From the NCBI GenBank assembly GCA_037157565.1, contig JAZHRO010000013.1, forward strand, positions 76,315,501 through 76,379,500: DNA of 64,000 bases. Direction: 5' to 3'. The position numbers and the translations under genes are program-made. Shown piece by piece: positions 36,456-48,208 of this stretch. Source of the stretch: Thalassia testudinum. Taxonomy: Eukaryota > Streptophyta > Magnoliopsida > Alismatales > Hydrocharitaceae. The notes beneath the pieces were generated by a model. It ran no database searches. It saw only the letters and a list, made by a program, of their open reading frames with translations, and was not told where the DNA came from. Positions within the stretch are counted from its first letter, which is position 1. Every line of letters begins with the position of its first letter.

Positions 36456-36718
36456 TTTCTCTTTATTTGTATTATTCTTTCTCTCTCTTCTATTAATTAA
36501 TCTTTAAGTAGAATAGCTAGTAGATTAATTTCAACTAGCTAATCTACTTTCGTGACAATAATTCCAACATGATTTTTGATCAAATGTTCGTCTCCCCATG
36601 TTCGACCCGGTACTCACTTTGAGTTTCGGTAAATTTTATCTGATTGACGGATTTTTACGCAATTGCAACGATGGGTTTCAAACTCAAACATTTTAGCGTA
36701 AGAAAATCTCGTTAATCA
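36456..36718 (+). mobile_element. LTR-B, 3' part, after the nested element
   Basis: It shares with other Athila-like LTR ends the tract ctctctctt, then agtagaatagctag, then catgttcgacccggtactcac, then gggttt...cattttagcgta. It ends in aatca at 36718 and is followed by gtggg (36719-36723), which pairs with gcggg before LTR-B (25651-25655) as a target duplication with one C/T difference at a CpG. Confidence 0.75.
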
Positions 36719-36950
36719 GTGGGGTTAAACATAATGTTATTAGTCTTTTTTCACTCAACACCGTAAAAAGAGGTGAAAATATATATGGATTCTAAACAAA
36801 GATCGAGAAGATTCATTAAAGGACTGAGAAGAGGAATTCAATTATTCTTATAAGCTTCTTATAAAGGTTATTAGTCATTTTTCAATCAACCACGTACAAA
36901 GAGGTGAAAGCTTATATAAATTTATTATAGACAAACACCGGGAAAGATTA
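36719..36950 (-). repeat. large inverted repeat, right copy, second part (empty site)
   Basis: This is the reverse complement of 14690-14859 joined directly to 17502 onwards, with a single agaat-equivalent near 36790 and no LTR. It shows the sequence as it was before the 2.6-kb LTR inserted into the left copy. Confidence 0.87.
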
Positions 36951-39434
36951 ATCGGGAAGATGAATGAAATTCTTATTATAAGCTTCTGAACAACCCTCAA
37001 GCTTGGTCTCTCATGCCAGCTGGCATACTCCTTGATGAAATCCACTGCATACTTGGGGTAACCTATTCAATCAACTGCATTAGGGTAATTTCAGGAATCA
37101 ATTGCTTTGGGATGGCCTAAGCGAGGAAATAAGTCGTAGGGTAGGAGTCGGAAGTAAAGGTGGTATGGCAATCAATGAGTTCAGTTCCGGCCTGGCTCTT
37201 CTCCTTAATTCCTAGTTCGATGAAGCTTAGTACAAGGCAGCAAGTCAAGTATTGCCGGGGAGCAGCATCTGGTTTAGATCGGGTTGATTTAGAGGTAGAT
37301 TCTGAGTCCGACAATTACGAGTTAGAGGCAAATTTTGTTGTGGTAAGTCTCAGTCTGAGTCAGAAGTGAAGGATGCTTATAGTTATAGTTCCCCTGTGGA
37401 AGAAGGGAAGCAACTAGAATGGGATCTGTCTGAATATCATTCCGTGGGCAAAGAGGACTCGAAAGGGTAGTAAAGACCAACCTTACTGCAAACAACTTAA
37501 GTTAGTTGGACTTCAACTGGGCATAAATTAGTGGATCCAGTTGGCTTCCTTTGAGACACGCTCGTTCCAAAGTTGACTCCCTTAAGAGAGATTATTGATT
37601 CACCCGGTTCGGGATTAATATTCTGAATTAACGGCTTCTGGTCTCTTTCTGGCTTTTCATAGCAGAGTGAGTTGTAGCGTAGAGGAGCAAAGCGAAAGGC
37701 GGCTTTATGTCTAGTTCCCCAGGGGATGAAGCCTAGGGTTAATAGCCTTGTTCCCCAAAGAGTGAAATTCAAAGGAGCTTTGTAGTAAAGTAAAGAAGAA
37801 AGAAGTTAGACAATCAATAATCCACTCCAACCCTCAAGGGTATTTATGAGTGAATGGGTATGGTCCACATATATCAGTATGGATTGAGTCTTTCCAGAAT
37901 AAGAGAATTCTGTTGTTGCAGCCTGGGGAGTTCCTATTATACCTCCTTCGAAATTCAAAGTGTGGTTTCCTGAGACTGGGTTTTTCAGAACAAGTGTTTA
38001 GACTCTTCTAACCTGACATCAGCCAGATTGGAGCAAGGGTTGAGCTTGTATCAGATTCCCTCCCGGGCTAAATTCAAGCCTAGGTTTATAAACCACATAA
38101 TGACTTCCTACAGGTAGTTCTTTAGCTCCAATCACATAATTCCCTCTGTCCTCACTCCATCCCTCTATTCTAGGCTTGGAACATCAATAATACAATATGC
38201 ACGCACCCGAGAACAACCATTTCTGACAAGTCGAGTGCAAGTGTAAACTCCTGCTTCAATCAGATCCCCTTCCCTTAGTCACGCCCCTAAGGTTGTGAAG
38301 CAGGTGTACGAATGGAAGTGAGAAGGTTGTCTTTATAGGGAATAGCTCAACCCACCTCATATTATTCGACTAAATTCTCTGACACTTCTGTCAAAACCCG
38401 GTCAGTAGTAAAGGTCGTTGATCCCGGGCCGGGGGAATCTAAAACTCTTTAGGGGAAGAGCTGATCAAAGGGATGAGATATGCGAAATGAGTGAGTAGCT
38501 TTCTTTGATTGGTTTACCCAGTCGGAGGAGGAAGAGTTGAGTTCGGTTGACCTAGTTTTCATTTCATAGTTCCACTTGAGGGAAGCGGTCCAGTCCGACT
38601 TGGTTCAGGGAAGCCAGGGAAGTAAACCGCTAACTAGGCTTAGGTTGATTCCCTGGCCAGTTTGATTTGTGTGGTAAGGTCAGATGTTTCATTATGCCTG
38701 CATGGGTTAGTGAAACTCTTTAGTGGAATTCCTACCGAGAAATAAAAAAGTCGGTGCGGAGACGAGCTTGGAGCTATGGGTAGTTGCGAGTCTACGCTGG
38801 AGAAAGGGATGGAGTTATTGAGGGAGCTAATTATCCTGAACCTAGTTCACACTGGCTTTGAAGTAAGGGTATTTCCCAGGTTGATTCCACAGTGATCTGG
38901 TGTTTATTGGGTTATGAGACTTGAATAGCTCAGCTAGGGAGGGAGACGAGGTTGATCTAATTGAAGCAATAGTGAGTTTACTCAATAGTTTCCCGACCCG
39001 GGAAGAGATTGTGCCAGAAGGAACCCTGGAAGAGATTGATTCACCAAACTGACACTCCAGTCCCCGGGGGAGAGGATCTTAATATAGGTTTGGGGTATAT
39101 AACATGGGTTTAAATAATATAAACTGAATCCATTCTCGTCCCTTGGGATTACTGAACTCCTGCTTGTTCCTCGATTTTGGAAATCGATTGGATTTCTTTT
39201 CTCAGGGAAACCTCTTCCCGTCAGGTCTGGGGCAGAGTGAAAAGGGAGGGGATTTGGTTCATTATCATTATACACCCAAGGAAGTAGTTTAGCTACTTGG
39301 CTTCCCATGAATGATAGTATATATCTATTACTCAAGCTCCCATGCCTCCCTCACCTACGAACTGGACTTGAAGCTGAATTGCTTGACTCCTCCGCTTCAT
39401 CAGATTCAAACCCCTTCCTTGCGGACCTCACTTC
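36951..39434. other. organelle-like spacer, no gene recognised
   Basis: It contains short segments shared with 12751-12825 (inverted, at 39061-39136) and 13165-13200 (direct, at 37859-37895). No coding motif was seen. Confidence 0.4.
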
Positions 39435-40108
39435 CCAACTTCCTTGTCTTACATCTATTGTATTTTTGCCCTGGTGGGTCTCTCTTTCATTTCATCAATG
39501 GTAGTTCTGGAACCTTGGATTACGACTTGGTGGAATACCCGGCAATCCAAATCCTTCTTTAATGATATTCAAGAGAAGAAGGTTCTAGAAAGATTCATAG
39601 AATTCGAAGAACTCTTCGTGTCGGACGAAATAATCAACAAGTCCCCAGGGACACTTATACAAAAGCTTCCTATAGGAATTCACAAAGAAACGATGCAATT
39701 GGTGAAAACACACAATGAATATTATCTGCATATTTTCTTGCATTTCTCGACAAATCTAATATGTTTTGCTATTCTAAGCGGTTATTGTATTCTACGTAAT
39801 GAAGAACTTGTCATTCTAAATTCTTGGGTTCAGGAATTCCTTTCTAACTTAAGTGACACAATCAAAGCATTTTCCATTCTTTTAGTTACTGATTTATGGA
39901 TCAGAGTTCACTTACCCCATGGTTGGGAACTCATGATTAGTTCGATCTACAATGATTTTGGATTAGCTCATAATGATCAAATTATATCCGATCTTGTTTG
40001 CACTTTTTCGGTCATTCTAGATACAATTGTGAAATATTGGATTTTCTATTATTGAGATCATGTATCTCATTCCCTTGTATTGATTTATCATTCAATGAAT
40101 GAATAACT
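39435..40108 (+). pseudogene. cemA: plastid cemA, envelope membrane protein, N-terminal part lost and frameshifted
   Basis: The frame from 39495 matches CemA (usually about 229 residues, plastid inner-envelope protein linked to inorganic carbon and proton exchange): [71 protein letters not shown]. The preceding [11 protein letters not shown] comes from a shifted frame of the conserved start VFLPWW (near 39460). A stop at 40053 precedes the recognisable end atttatcattcaatgaatgaa. The first 20 or so residues are missing. It is followed by petA as in plastids. Confidence 0.92.
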
Positions 40109-40349
40109 CTTCGATCTCCCTCCTGATATCAATTAGCTCCAAATGTTTCTTTGTGTATACGTTACATAAAGAAAGTATTTCCATCTAACAAACTCTTTCG
40201 ACTTCTACCTCTTTAAGAAAAGTATTATATCATATTTCCCATTCTTCCATCGAAATGGCAGACTCGTGGATAGGGAACTAATTGTACTAGCACCTACCTA
40301 ATTTATTATAGAAATTCCAGGATCAATGATTGGACCATACAAAATAAAA
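40109..40349 (+). other. plastid cemA-petA spacer
   Basis: AT-rich spacer in the expected position between cemA and petA; no gene seen. Confidence 0.6.
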
Positions 40350-41279
40350 AGACTCTTTTTGGGTTTTTTAAAGGCATAGATGACTCGATCTATTTTCGTA
40401 TCGATCATGATATATATCATCAGTCAGACATCTATTTCAAATGCATATCCCATTTTTGCACAGTAGGCTTATGAAATCCACGCTTAGCAACTAGACGAAT
40501 TGTATGTGCCAATTGCCATTTAGCTAATAAAGTCGTGGATATTGAAGTTGCGCAAGCTATACTTCTTGATGGTATATTTGAAGCTGCTGTGAAAATCCCT
40601 TATGATATGCAACTTAAACAAGTTCTTGCTCATGGGAAAAAGGGGTCTTTGAATGTGGGAGTTCTAATTTTACTCGAAGGATTCAAATTGACTCCTCTCA
40701 ATCGTATTTCCACTAAGATGAAAGAAAAGATTGGCGATCTATCTTTTCAGAGTTAATGTCCCACTCAAAAAAATATTCTTGTAATATGTCCTGAAGATAA
40801 AAACCAAAATATAGTGAAATTGGCTTTACTATTCTTTCTCTGGACCTCGACGTTCATTTTTGAAAATATCCCATATATGTAGGTGGGAACGGGAAGCGGG
40901 TAGATTTATCTCGATGGGAGAAAAAGTAACAATGCAATCTATAACGCTTCATCAGCAAGTATAGTAACTCAAATAGTATGTAAAGAAAAGGGCGGATACA
41001 AAATAACCATAGCTGATCCATTGGATGGGCGTCAAGTGGTTTATATTATACCTCCAGGACTAGAACTTCTTGTTTTAGAGAGTGAATCTATCAAGCTTGA
41101 TCAACCATTAACAAGTATCCTAATGTGGGAGGCTTTGGTTAGGGGGATGCTGAAATAGTGCTTCAAGATCCATTACGTGTCCAAGGTCTTTTGTTTTTCT
41201 TCGCATATGTGATTTTGAAATATGTTTGGTTCTTAAAAAGTACTTTGAAAAGGTTCAATTGTATGAAATGAATTTCTAA
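40350..41279 (+). pseudogene. petA: plastid petA (cytochrome f), multiple stops and shifts
   Basis: Pieces in several frames match cytochrome f, the c-type haem subunit of the b6f complex: SISNAYPIFAQ (end of the transit signal, near 40430), CHLA-like positions near 40515, [30 protein letters not shown] from 40535 (only parts quoted), LNVGV..ILLEGF near 40650, [12 protein letters not shown] at 40720-40756, then [16 protein letters not shown] sequence near 41035 and [11 protein letters not shown] near 41168, ending EMNF* at 41279. The haem-binding CXXCH is disrupted. Length matches the usual 320 codons once indels are allowed. Confidence 0.9.
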
Positions 41280-42195
41280 ACCTAGGACTGTCATCAAGTT
41301 GGTCAAAAGGAAAGGGTGGAATAGAGTTTCTCCTTTTTGTTGATCCATACAAAATGTATGATCATCTAAACAATTGTGTAAAGTGTTTTGTTTGCTCTGT
41401 TTATATACTATTTTTTGCGTGATGTCTAAAAGTGGTATTCCTTGTATCCCATTCCTAGTAATGGAGAATAGGTATGAGAGACAAATAGAATCCGACACAA
41501 AGGAAAGGATAAATGAAGGGAAGAAACCAATGCTTCTCAAAGAGGATTACCAGTCTTTTGAATCTTTTATTCGACATGAGAAAAGGGTTAAAATCCCCTT
41601 TTTTGTGTCGAAAGGAAATCCAAATGGTTCTTGCTCTAGTTTGTCAAAGATATCTATTCCTATTTTGTTTCGATCTATCTGGACTTATTTAGATTCAGAT
41701 TCCTAAGAATAAGGAGTAATATATATATAGTGAACAAACAAAACAAATAAAAAGTCGTGCGTGTTAGCAATTCATTAAGCAAATAAAACTTGTTTCCTTA
41801 TTCCATTCACTTCAAAAAAAGGAACAAAGACTTTGATTGGAATGTTCTAATAGAAAAGTAGATTGTTTTTTTACACATATTCCAATCATAATTGATTATC
41901 TCATCACAGTGGAAATTGGGATTATCTCATCACAATGGAAATTGGATAGGGTAAGATTCCATTCATTAGTATAAAAATGATTTTCAGAATCTCTCATCTA
42001 TCAAAATCCGTAGAATAGGAGATTGTCTATGGGTCTACCTATAGATTCTATTCCTCAAAAACAAAGGGCCTTAGAATGAAAGGAATCGAGCGGTTTGAAA
42101 TATCATATCAGAGCAAAGGATTCGCTTTTTCATTTTGTTTGTGCTGTGGGAAGAATCAAAGACTCGTCCTAATTTTTTTCATTCGAGTTGGATTG
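41280..42195. other. plastid petA-psbJ-type spacer; psbJ not found
   Basis: This is 0.9 kb of AT-rich plastid-like DNA. An open frame of about 95 codons near 41420-41706 has no recognised domain and is probably chance. A short duplication reading gattatctcatcacartggaaattg occurs twice near 41898-41945. Confidence 0.5.
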
Positions 42196-42201
42196 TGTCA
42201 T
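42170..42201 (-). pseudogene. psbL: 5' scrap of plastid psbL
   Basis: On the minus strand the bases atgacacaatccaactcgaa encode MTQSNS, the start of the photosystem II subunit PsbL; homology then stops. The position next to psbF is as expected. It is short, but the context supports it. Confidence 0.55.
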
Positions 42202-42227
42202 AGCTCTATAATTTGGATTAGGTTTAT

Positions 42228-42347
42228 CATTGGATGAACTGCATTGTTGATATGGACCCTAAAACAAAGGGCAACGGTAGGTACAGCTAGTCCATGAACA
42301 GCGAACCATCACATTGTAAAAATTAGATAGGTTCGATCTATGGTCAA
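42228..42347 (-). pseudogene. psbF: plastid psbF (cytochrome b559 beta), start lost, stop and shift
   Basis: Minus-strand translation gives T-I-D-R-T-Y-L-I-F-T, then a stop, WFAVHGLAVPTV, a shift, and MQFIQ* at the end. This is cytochrome b559 beta, which with PsbE binds haem through a His in photosystem II. The His of AVHG is retained but the frame is not. It is just downstream of psbE. Confidence 0.85.
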
Positions 42348-42351
42348 ATCG

Positions 42352-42924
<573 letters not shown>

Positions 42925-43856
42925 ATTCATTCCATTATTATTATGATTCATTTGATGAATTTCTTAGTTCACGAAATTATGGCATTGTGTGATTCGTAAG
43001 AAAAGGGGATGATAGCTACTTTTTTCTCTATAACAAGTTTATTAGTTATCCATTAGTTGGGGCATTTTCCCTTAAACAATTTATACGAATCATTCATGTT
43101 CCTTTGGTAGAGTTTCCTCATTATTCTGGAGTAGAATTCTGTATTTGAAAAATCATAAAAAAACTAGTGATTTAAGTGTCCGCGTCAAGTTAATTTCCAT
43201 TTTTACTCAAGCCTTCGCTACCTTTGGTTTTTCCATGAGAATGCATCCATTGCAATGCAATATTAGTACCTACTCTACAATCTCAATGGTTGCTAATGCA
43301 TGTAAGTATGATGTCATTGAGCTATACAGCTCTATTATTGGGATCCTTATTTTCCATTGCTCTTTTAGTGATTACATTTCAAAATAATATTCCAATTTTC
43401 TCTATCTCTAAGGATAATAATTTCCTAATTAGGTCAGTTTTCTCTAGCGACATTCACTTTAATGATAAAAAAAAACTTTCTAAAATATCACTTTCTTTTC
43501 ATTTCCAAATTATTATCAATATCAATTCATTCACAAATTAGATTATTGGAGCGATGGTGTCATTAGTCTAAGGTTTCTCTTTTTAACCATAAGCATTCTT
43601 TATCAAAACAACTATAGCAGTATGGGCTAATGAAGCATGGAGATCTTATTGGAATTGGGATCTGAAAGAAACTTAGCCATTTATTACTTGGACTATATAC
43701 GCAATTGGTTTACATACCAAAACAAAACACAATTTGAAAGCTTCAGCAATTGTAGCTTCTATAGGATTTATTATCATTTGGATGTGCTATTTTGGGGTGA
43801 ATCTAGTAGGAATAGGTTTACATAGTTATGGTTTCTTCTCATTTCCATTTAGTTGA
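42925..43856 (+). pseudogene. ccsA: plastid ccsA (cytochrome c biogenesis), many stops and shifts
   Basis: Pieces match CcsA, the plastid System II haem-attachment protein (usually about 320 residues, multi-helix): HLMNFLVHEIMALCDS near 42950, EKGMIATFF near 43000, FTQAFATFGF near 43203, the [19 protein letters not shown] region near 43290, WANEAW-SYWNWD near 43625 (the tryptophan-rich haem-binding region), then [19 protein letters not shown] near 43776 and an end at 43856. Stops replace several codons. It is followed by a spacer and minus-strand ndhD, as in plastids. Confidence 0.93.
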
Positions 43857-43933
43857 GTAAACTACTTAAAGTGTGAAAGAATACATCAGGAGATCTGTTA
43901 CTATTTCCTATATAGAATCGAAAGAAAATGGGT

Positions 43934-43938
43934 GTGAG
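43934..43938 (+). repeat. target-site duplication GTGAG (left)
   Basis: gtgag here and at 45738-45742 flank the 1.8-kb LTR; removing the LTR restores continuous plastid-type spacer. Confidence 0.8.
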
Positions 43939-45737
43939 TGTAATTCCCTACTTGGAGGGGGTAAGATATGCTGACGTATAAAATGCAGAATTAAAAAGAT
44001 AACAATCTCACAATATTAGCAATCGCATAATGTATACAATTATTTTTAGGTGGAAACCCAAACCGGGTGAAAATCATCACTTAACCCTCTCGAGTTAGGA
44101 TTTCCCGATCGATAAAGTCGATCAAATCCACTAAACCCAGTCACTTGAACAAGGGTGATTGAACCTCAATTACAACAACACTACTTAGACTGAGGGTAGT
44201 GTACCTCAAAACCCCTTTTTTTCACAAGAAGGATTTTGTCTCGCGAAGGAGACGGGAATTCGCAATGCGAATACCCAACACAAATAACAAAGATATATTA
44301 CAAAACAACCTATAGAGCCAACAAAGATGAACCTAGATACTATAGGTAAAGATGTTTCCCTTTGCTTGGAAGTGCGTCTGCGTGACGATGCGGGTGCGTG
44401 AACCATGCTTTGGTACGACGCTCTCGTAAAAGTGGAGGGAGAGCGGGTGCACAACTCAGATGAAGCTCTCTGGATGTAGAACTAGGCTTGGAGAGCTAGA
44501 GCTTTCTTCTCAAGATCAAAAAACATAAATTGATATGAAAGTGTGTCGCTTGGTGTGTCTTGGTGTCTCTTAGTATATCTTCAAGCCAAGGGGTCCTCCT
44601 CTATTTATAGAGGACCTAGGAAGGTCTTGGAAGGCTTCCATAGCTGTTGGGTGTAAATCCAAGGCAAATCAAGTCGGAATCAAGATCAATCATGACTCTG
44701 ACAAGGTTATCAGACGTCTTGACTTAAGGTCAGACATCTAGGTTGTCATTTGATTTTAGAGTTAGTCATCTGATCTAGGTAAGTTGATCTTCTTGAACGA
44801 TGTTGAAGCAGAGCGGATGTCAAAACAAGTCTTTTAAGATGTCTGGATATAAGGTCAGACGTCTAATTCTAGACGGGAATCCTTTTTGTTTTTGTCCAGA
44901 CCTAAATAGGGTTCTAAGTCTAAGTGATCAGACGATAGATCGGTCGTCTGGCACAGGATCTGGATGTCTGGAAACTAAGTTAATAGCGAGTATAGATTTC
45001 CAAGAGAGTATAATGGCTAAAAAATCTCTTAAAGGAGATTTTGGGTCAGTCGAAGCAAAACGGTCACATATAAGACGTCTGGGGTCTTCTACGGACGTCT
45101 GCTAGGGTCATTTTCCTCAACGTTCACATAGGCAGCTAACGTTCCACTAATTGGACGTCTGGCAAAGGCATCAGATGTTTCCTAAGATGTCTAGACTAAG
45201 GTCTGGACGATTGATTCTAACAGACAGAACGTATTAAGTGCAGCCTAGATGTTGTGGACGTCTAATCAAATAGTCAGGCATCTTAAAAGTCAGTATCAGA
45301 CGTCTGATTTCCAGATTGGACGTATGATAATGCTGTCTGAATCCTATTTTGACTTTCTAAGTTCTCTACAGAAAACCTGGGTATCCTAGGTAGTGCAGGT
45401 GTTCCTAGGACTACTTTAAGGGTTCTTTGAGGCTCTTTAACATAAGATCTACGAAAGAAATAAAGAGAGAAATAAAGAAACAAAAATTACATAGAACAAG
45501 ATAAAAGGAAATCTATTCTATTCTTCATCTCCTTCCTTCTTCAAGCTTTCGCTTCTCGCGAAGCTCCTTCGCCTCTGTCAAGCTCCTCTAATCTGCCATG
45601 GATGCGAGCTCAAACTCCGTTTAAACACCTTTCTCCATTTGCAATTTAACCTGAAAACTAGGACTCAAAAGCAAATGTTAAATAACATGTGTTTTGTTAT
45701 CATCAAAATAAACGATCGTGGTGCTTTAGCACCAACA
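43939..45737 (-). mobile_element. solo LTR, copia/SIRE-like family, minus orientation, in ccsA-ndhD spacer
   Basis: Read on the minus strand it begins TGTTGGTGCT with a short terminal hairpin (TGGTGCT/AGCACCA), continues with tttgatgataacaaaacaca, a phrase typical of long copia LTRs, has a TATA box near 44610 (ctataaatagagg) and ends aattaca. It is 1799 bp with GTGAG on both sides. The partner copy is at 56273-57996, inverted relative to this one. The central third carries about fifteen degenerate CAGACGTCTG motifs (44710-45330). The copia assignment rests on terminal style only. Confidence 0.85.
44705..45330 (-). repeat. degenerate CAGACGTCTG palindromes in the solo LTR
   Basis: Dispersed agacgtct or one-base variants occur near 44712, 44855, 44945, 45072, 45095, 45155 and 45298, among others. 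They correspond to the array at 56686-57215 in the sister copy. Confidence 0.8.
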
Positions 45738-45742
45738 GTGAG

Positions 45743-45889
45743 TTCTTGAGAACTATTTCTCACCAAAAAAAGGGGTTAAATGATTCTCAAAAACTAAAGA
45801 TCCATCTCATTTCCTCAAAATGGAAATTCACTTATTTTTTTTTGCGGTGTACAGCGAACTCCAAATGTGGAATGGTTGAAAATGGGATC
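45743..45889. other. plastid ccsA-ndhD spacer, distal part
   Basis: Continues the spacer interrupted at 43938; no gene. Confidence 0.6.
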
Positions 45890-46477
45890 CTTTTTTGACT
45901 GTCCACTTTATTCATAAAGACTCTCTATTAACAGAATTAGGTACAATAGCTTGTACCTTCTCAGGTACCTGATAGAGAAAACACCAAATCAGGATAAATA
46001 CCAATTGCTATTACGGGCAAAAAGATAAAGATGGAAAAAAATAATTCTCGTGGTTCAGAATCCACAAATAAGAACTAAACTACCATCCTTTGGGGTATGA
46101 AAGAACTTGTATCATAGAACGTTTGGCGGAATGTTACATAGATAATCAGTAAATAGAAGTGAATATCATTCCAATTGTCATTACAAAAGTAAGGAGTACT
46201 GAGATGATATTCTGGATTGGTCATTATTCCAAACCAAAAAAAACTATTGATTCTACAACAAAATCACTCATTACTACCTTCCCTGGCAATGCAAGAAAGG
46301 CCATGGAGAAACTACTGCCCAAGGGAAGTGAGGTAAAGTAAATAATTTGGGCATTGGGATGGATACTTCTCTCATTTCGTCAAGATAAACAAGATGCATT
46401 CTATATTTCCTTTCCTTTCCACAACCCCCTAAGAAAAAAAATGCAGCACCAATCAATACTCACCGTGAGGAGTTGTA
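45890..46477 (-). pseudogene. ndhD: plastid ndhD, C-terminal third, broken
   Basis: Minus-strand translation gives [11 protein letters not shown] near 46456, then [21 protein letters not shown], then (another frame) [31 protein letters not shown] near 45960-46065 (quoted in parts). This is NdhD, a proton-pumping subunit of the plastid NDH complex (about 500 residues). Only the last third is present, with shifts. It joins mitochondrial-type rps12 DNA at about 46480, which is not a plastid arrangement. Confidence 0.88.
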
Positions 46478-46597
46478 AAATGGTGAGTTTGAGGTGTACA
46501 TAGCTTGTCCTGTGATCTACACAAGATTCCTTATCTCCGGGATCGATCGACTTCGGTTCACTTTTTCACATGCCAAATGAGTATAGGCATCTTCCAT

Positions 46598-46975
46598 TCA
46601 TCTCTTTTGGGGTTTTTCTGCACCATATTTTGATCTTCCTCTTCTTCGATCCGAAATTCCCAGCAAATCTTTGACTCCCCGATTACAATGGAATTTCACA
46701 CCTAGCGAATCTTTGACTTTTCCTCCTCTGATTAAGACTATAGGATGTTCCTGCAAATTATGACCTTCACCTGGAATGTAAGCAAATATATCATGTCAAT
46801 TGCTCAAGCATACTTTGGCTATCTTATGTAGAGCTGAATTAGGTTTTTTCGGTGTTCTCGTCGGAACACGTGGGCATACTCCTTACATATGGGGACCCCT
46901 ATTCAAAGCTCGAGTGTGGTCCGCTTGCCTTTTTTCTCCTCTACCATGACGAATCAATTGATTGGAGGTGGGCAT
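46598..46975 (-). pseudogene. rps12: mitochondrial rps12, frameshift plus internal stop
   Basis: It starts MPTSNQLIRHGRGEKR at 46975, as plant mitochondrial S12 does; the plastid protein starts differently. After about 27 residues the frame shifts, then reads VPTRTPKKPNSALHKIAKV, a stop where S12 has Arg in SNRHD (CGA to TGA), then [27 protein letters not shown] and [13 protein letters not shown] before a stop at 46598. Total length is 126 codons, the normal size. S12 lies in the small-subunit decoding centre. The usual upstream partner nad3 is not seen. Confidence 0.93.
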
Positions 46976-47824
46976 CACTCTTTCCTTGCCTTGGGGAAGA
47001 ACAATGCCTTTCATCGAGTTTGAGCGAAGAAGAGCCAATGAGGATTTGGAGAATAGCAAACCAATTAGGATTTCAGGGAGAGAGTGTTCGGGGTCCATTT
47101 TTTTAGTTGTGTAGGTTGGTTACTGAGTCTCATTCATTAGTAGCAAGGTCCACGGCCTGATAGTCGTTTTGTGAGTGTTTCCTGTGTTGTAGGTAGTTCT
47201 CACTAAGGATGAACCTCATAATTTTAGGCAGGAAGTAGATCAGGGAAGTGAGGTTCTGCTGGGTCCCCGAATGAAGTAAGCAGTTGACTTACCTGCAAGT
47301 AGTAATCCTATTACAGGGCAGAGGAATTGAGCTACTGAATGGAGTTGATAGATAAACTCATCTCCTAACAGTGAGTGATTGGACATATCCTCCAAAATCT
47401 AGAATATAGACAGTAAGATCAAAACAACCCCTAGGCCTAGGGTTTGCCGGTTCCCCCGGTGATTCGGTTATAAGTGAACCTGAGTCAATGACCCTTGGAC
47501 TATCAACGAAGTAATAACCCCTGCCCCTAGGGTTTTCTATAGTATAGTGTGATTGAGTGACTCTAATTATTGAGTGACTCTAAGGTAAGTTCCCAGTGAC
47601 CAGTGGGATTGCACGAATGAATGATTCACGTACAGGTAGGTCAAACAACGGGACGAGAATGAAGTCGGGTCAAGAGCTCGGTCGAACCAAGGCCAGTAGT
47701 CGGAGAAGAGTCCGAGTCTAATTCTAAGTCAAATGCCCGCGATTTCGAGTAATGATAGTTATTTCTTATGAACGAGATTATATGGTTGTCATTTCTTATG
47801 ATAGTTGCTTAGCAATTATATTAG
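46976..47824. other. mitochondrial-like spacer upstream of rps12; nad3 not found
   Basis: Plant mitochondrial rps12 usually follows nad3 closely; no nad3 homology is visible. The rest resembles the other organelle-like spacers. Confidence 0.4.
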
Positions 47825-48208
47825 TAGATCAATTTGAAATTTAGTTGATAAACCAAATTGCTTCGACTTCGTTCTCCTGAGGTGATTTTCGATGACGTCC
47901 AAGATCGGAGTGCGTCGAATCTTGGAAGTGGATAATCATATCCTGAAAGGAGTTTATTAGATCCCGATGCACCGATATTGTGGGAGATGATAACTTCTTT
48001 AAGAGAAGTCCTTAATGGATGCTTCGATTGGAGTAATTTCTAACATTTCTTTTTTTTATTTATTTATATTGTTACATGTTATTTGTTATTTATTTTATTC
48101 TGAATCTTATTATATTATGTTTAACTTGTTTGATTTAATATTTTTGATTTATATAAAATTTTTAATATATATATATATATTTATTTTCTATATACATTTA
48201 TTTCAACA
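47825..48208 (+). mobile_element. 3' fragment of the copia LTR seen at 5384-6555
   Basis: This aligns with 6160-6555 through cttcgttctcctgaggtgat, gacgtccaagatcggagtgc and ttaatggatgcttcgat, ending caaca at 48208. The upstream two-thirds of the LTR are missing, so it is a truncated LTR. Confidence 0.85.

Noticed and set aside
36194..36496. A frame in the 3' LTR starting near the TATA-proximal region, also seen at 27640-28014
   Set aside because: Present in both LTRs because the LTRs are duplicates; it crosses the promoter and transcribed leader and has no protein-like features.
41374..41706. A 110-codon frame between petA and psbF
   Set aside because: It sits in plastid-type spacer where no gene is expected, and all neighbouring plastid genes are broken; no recognised motif.
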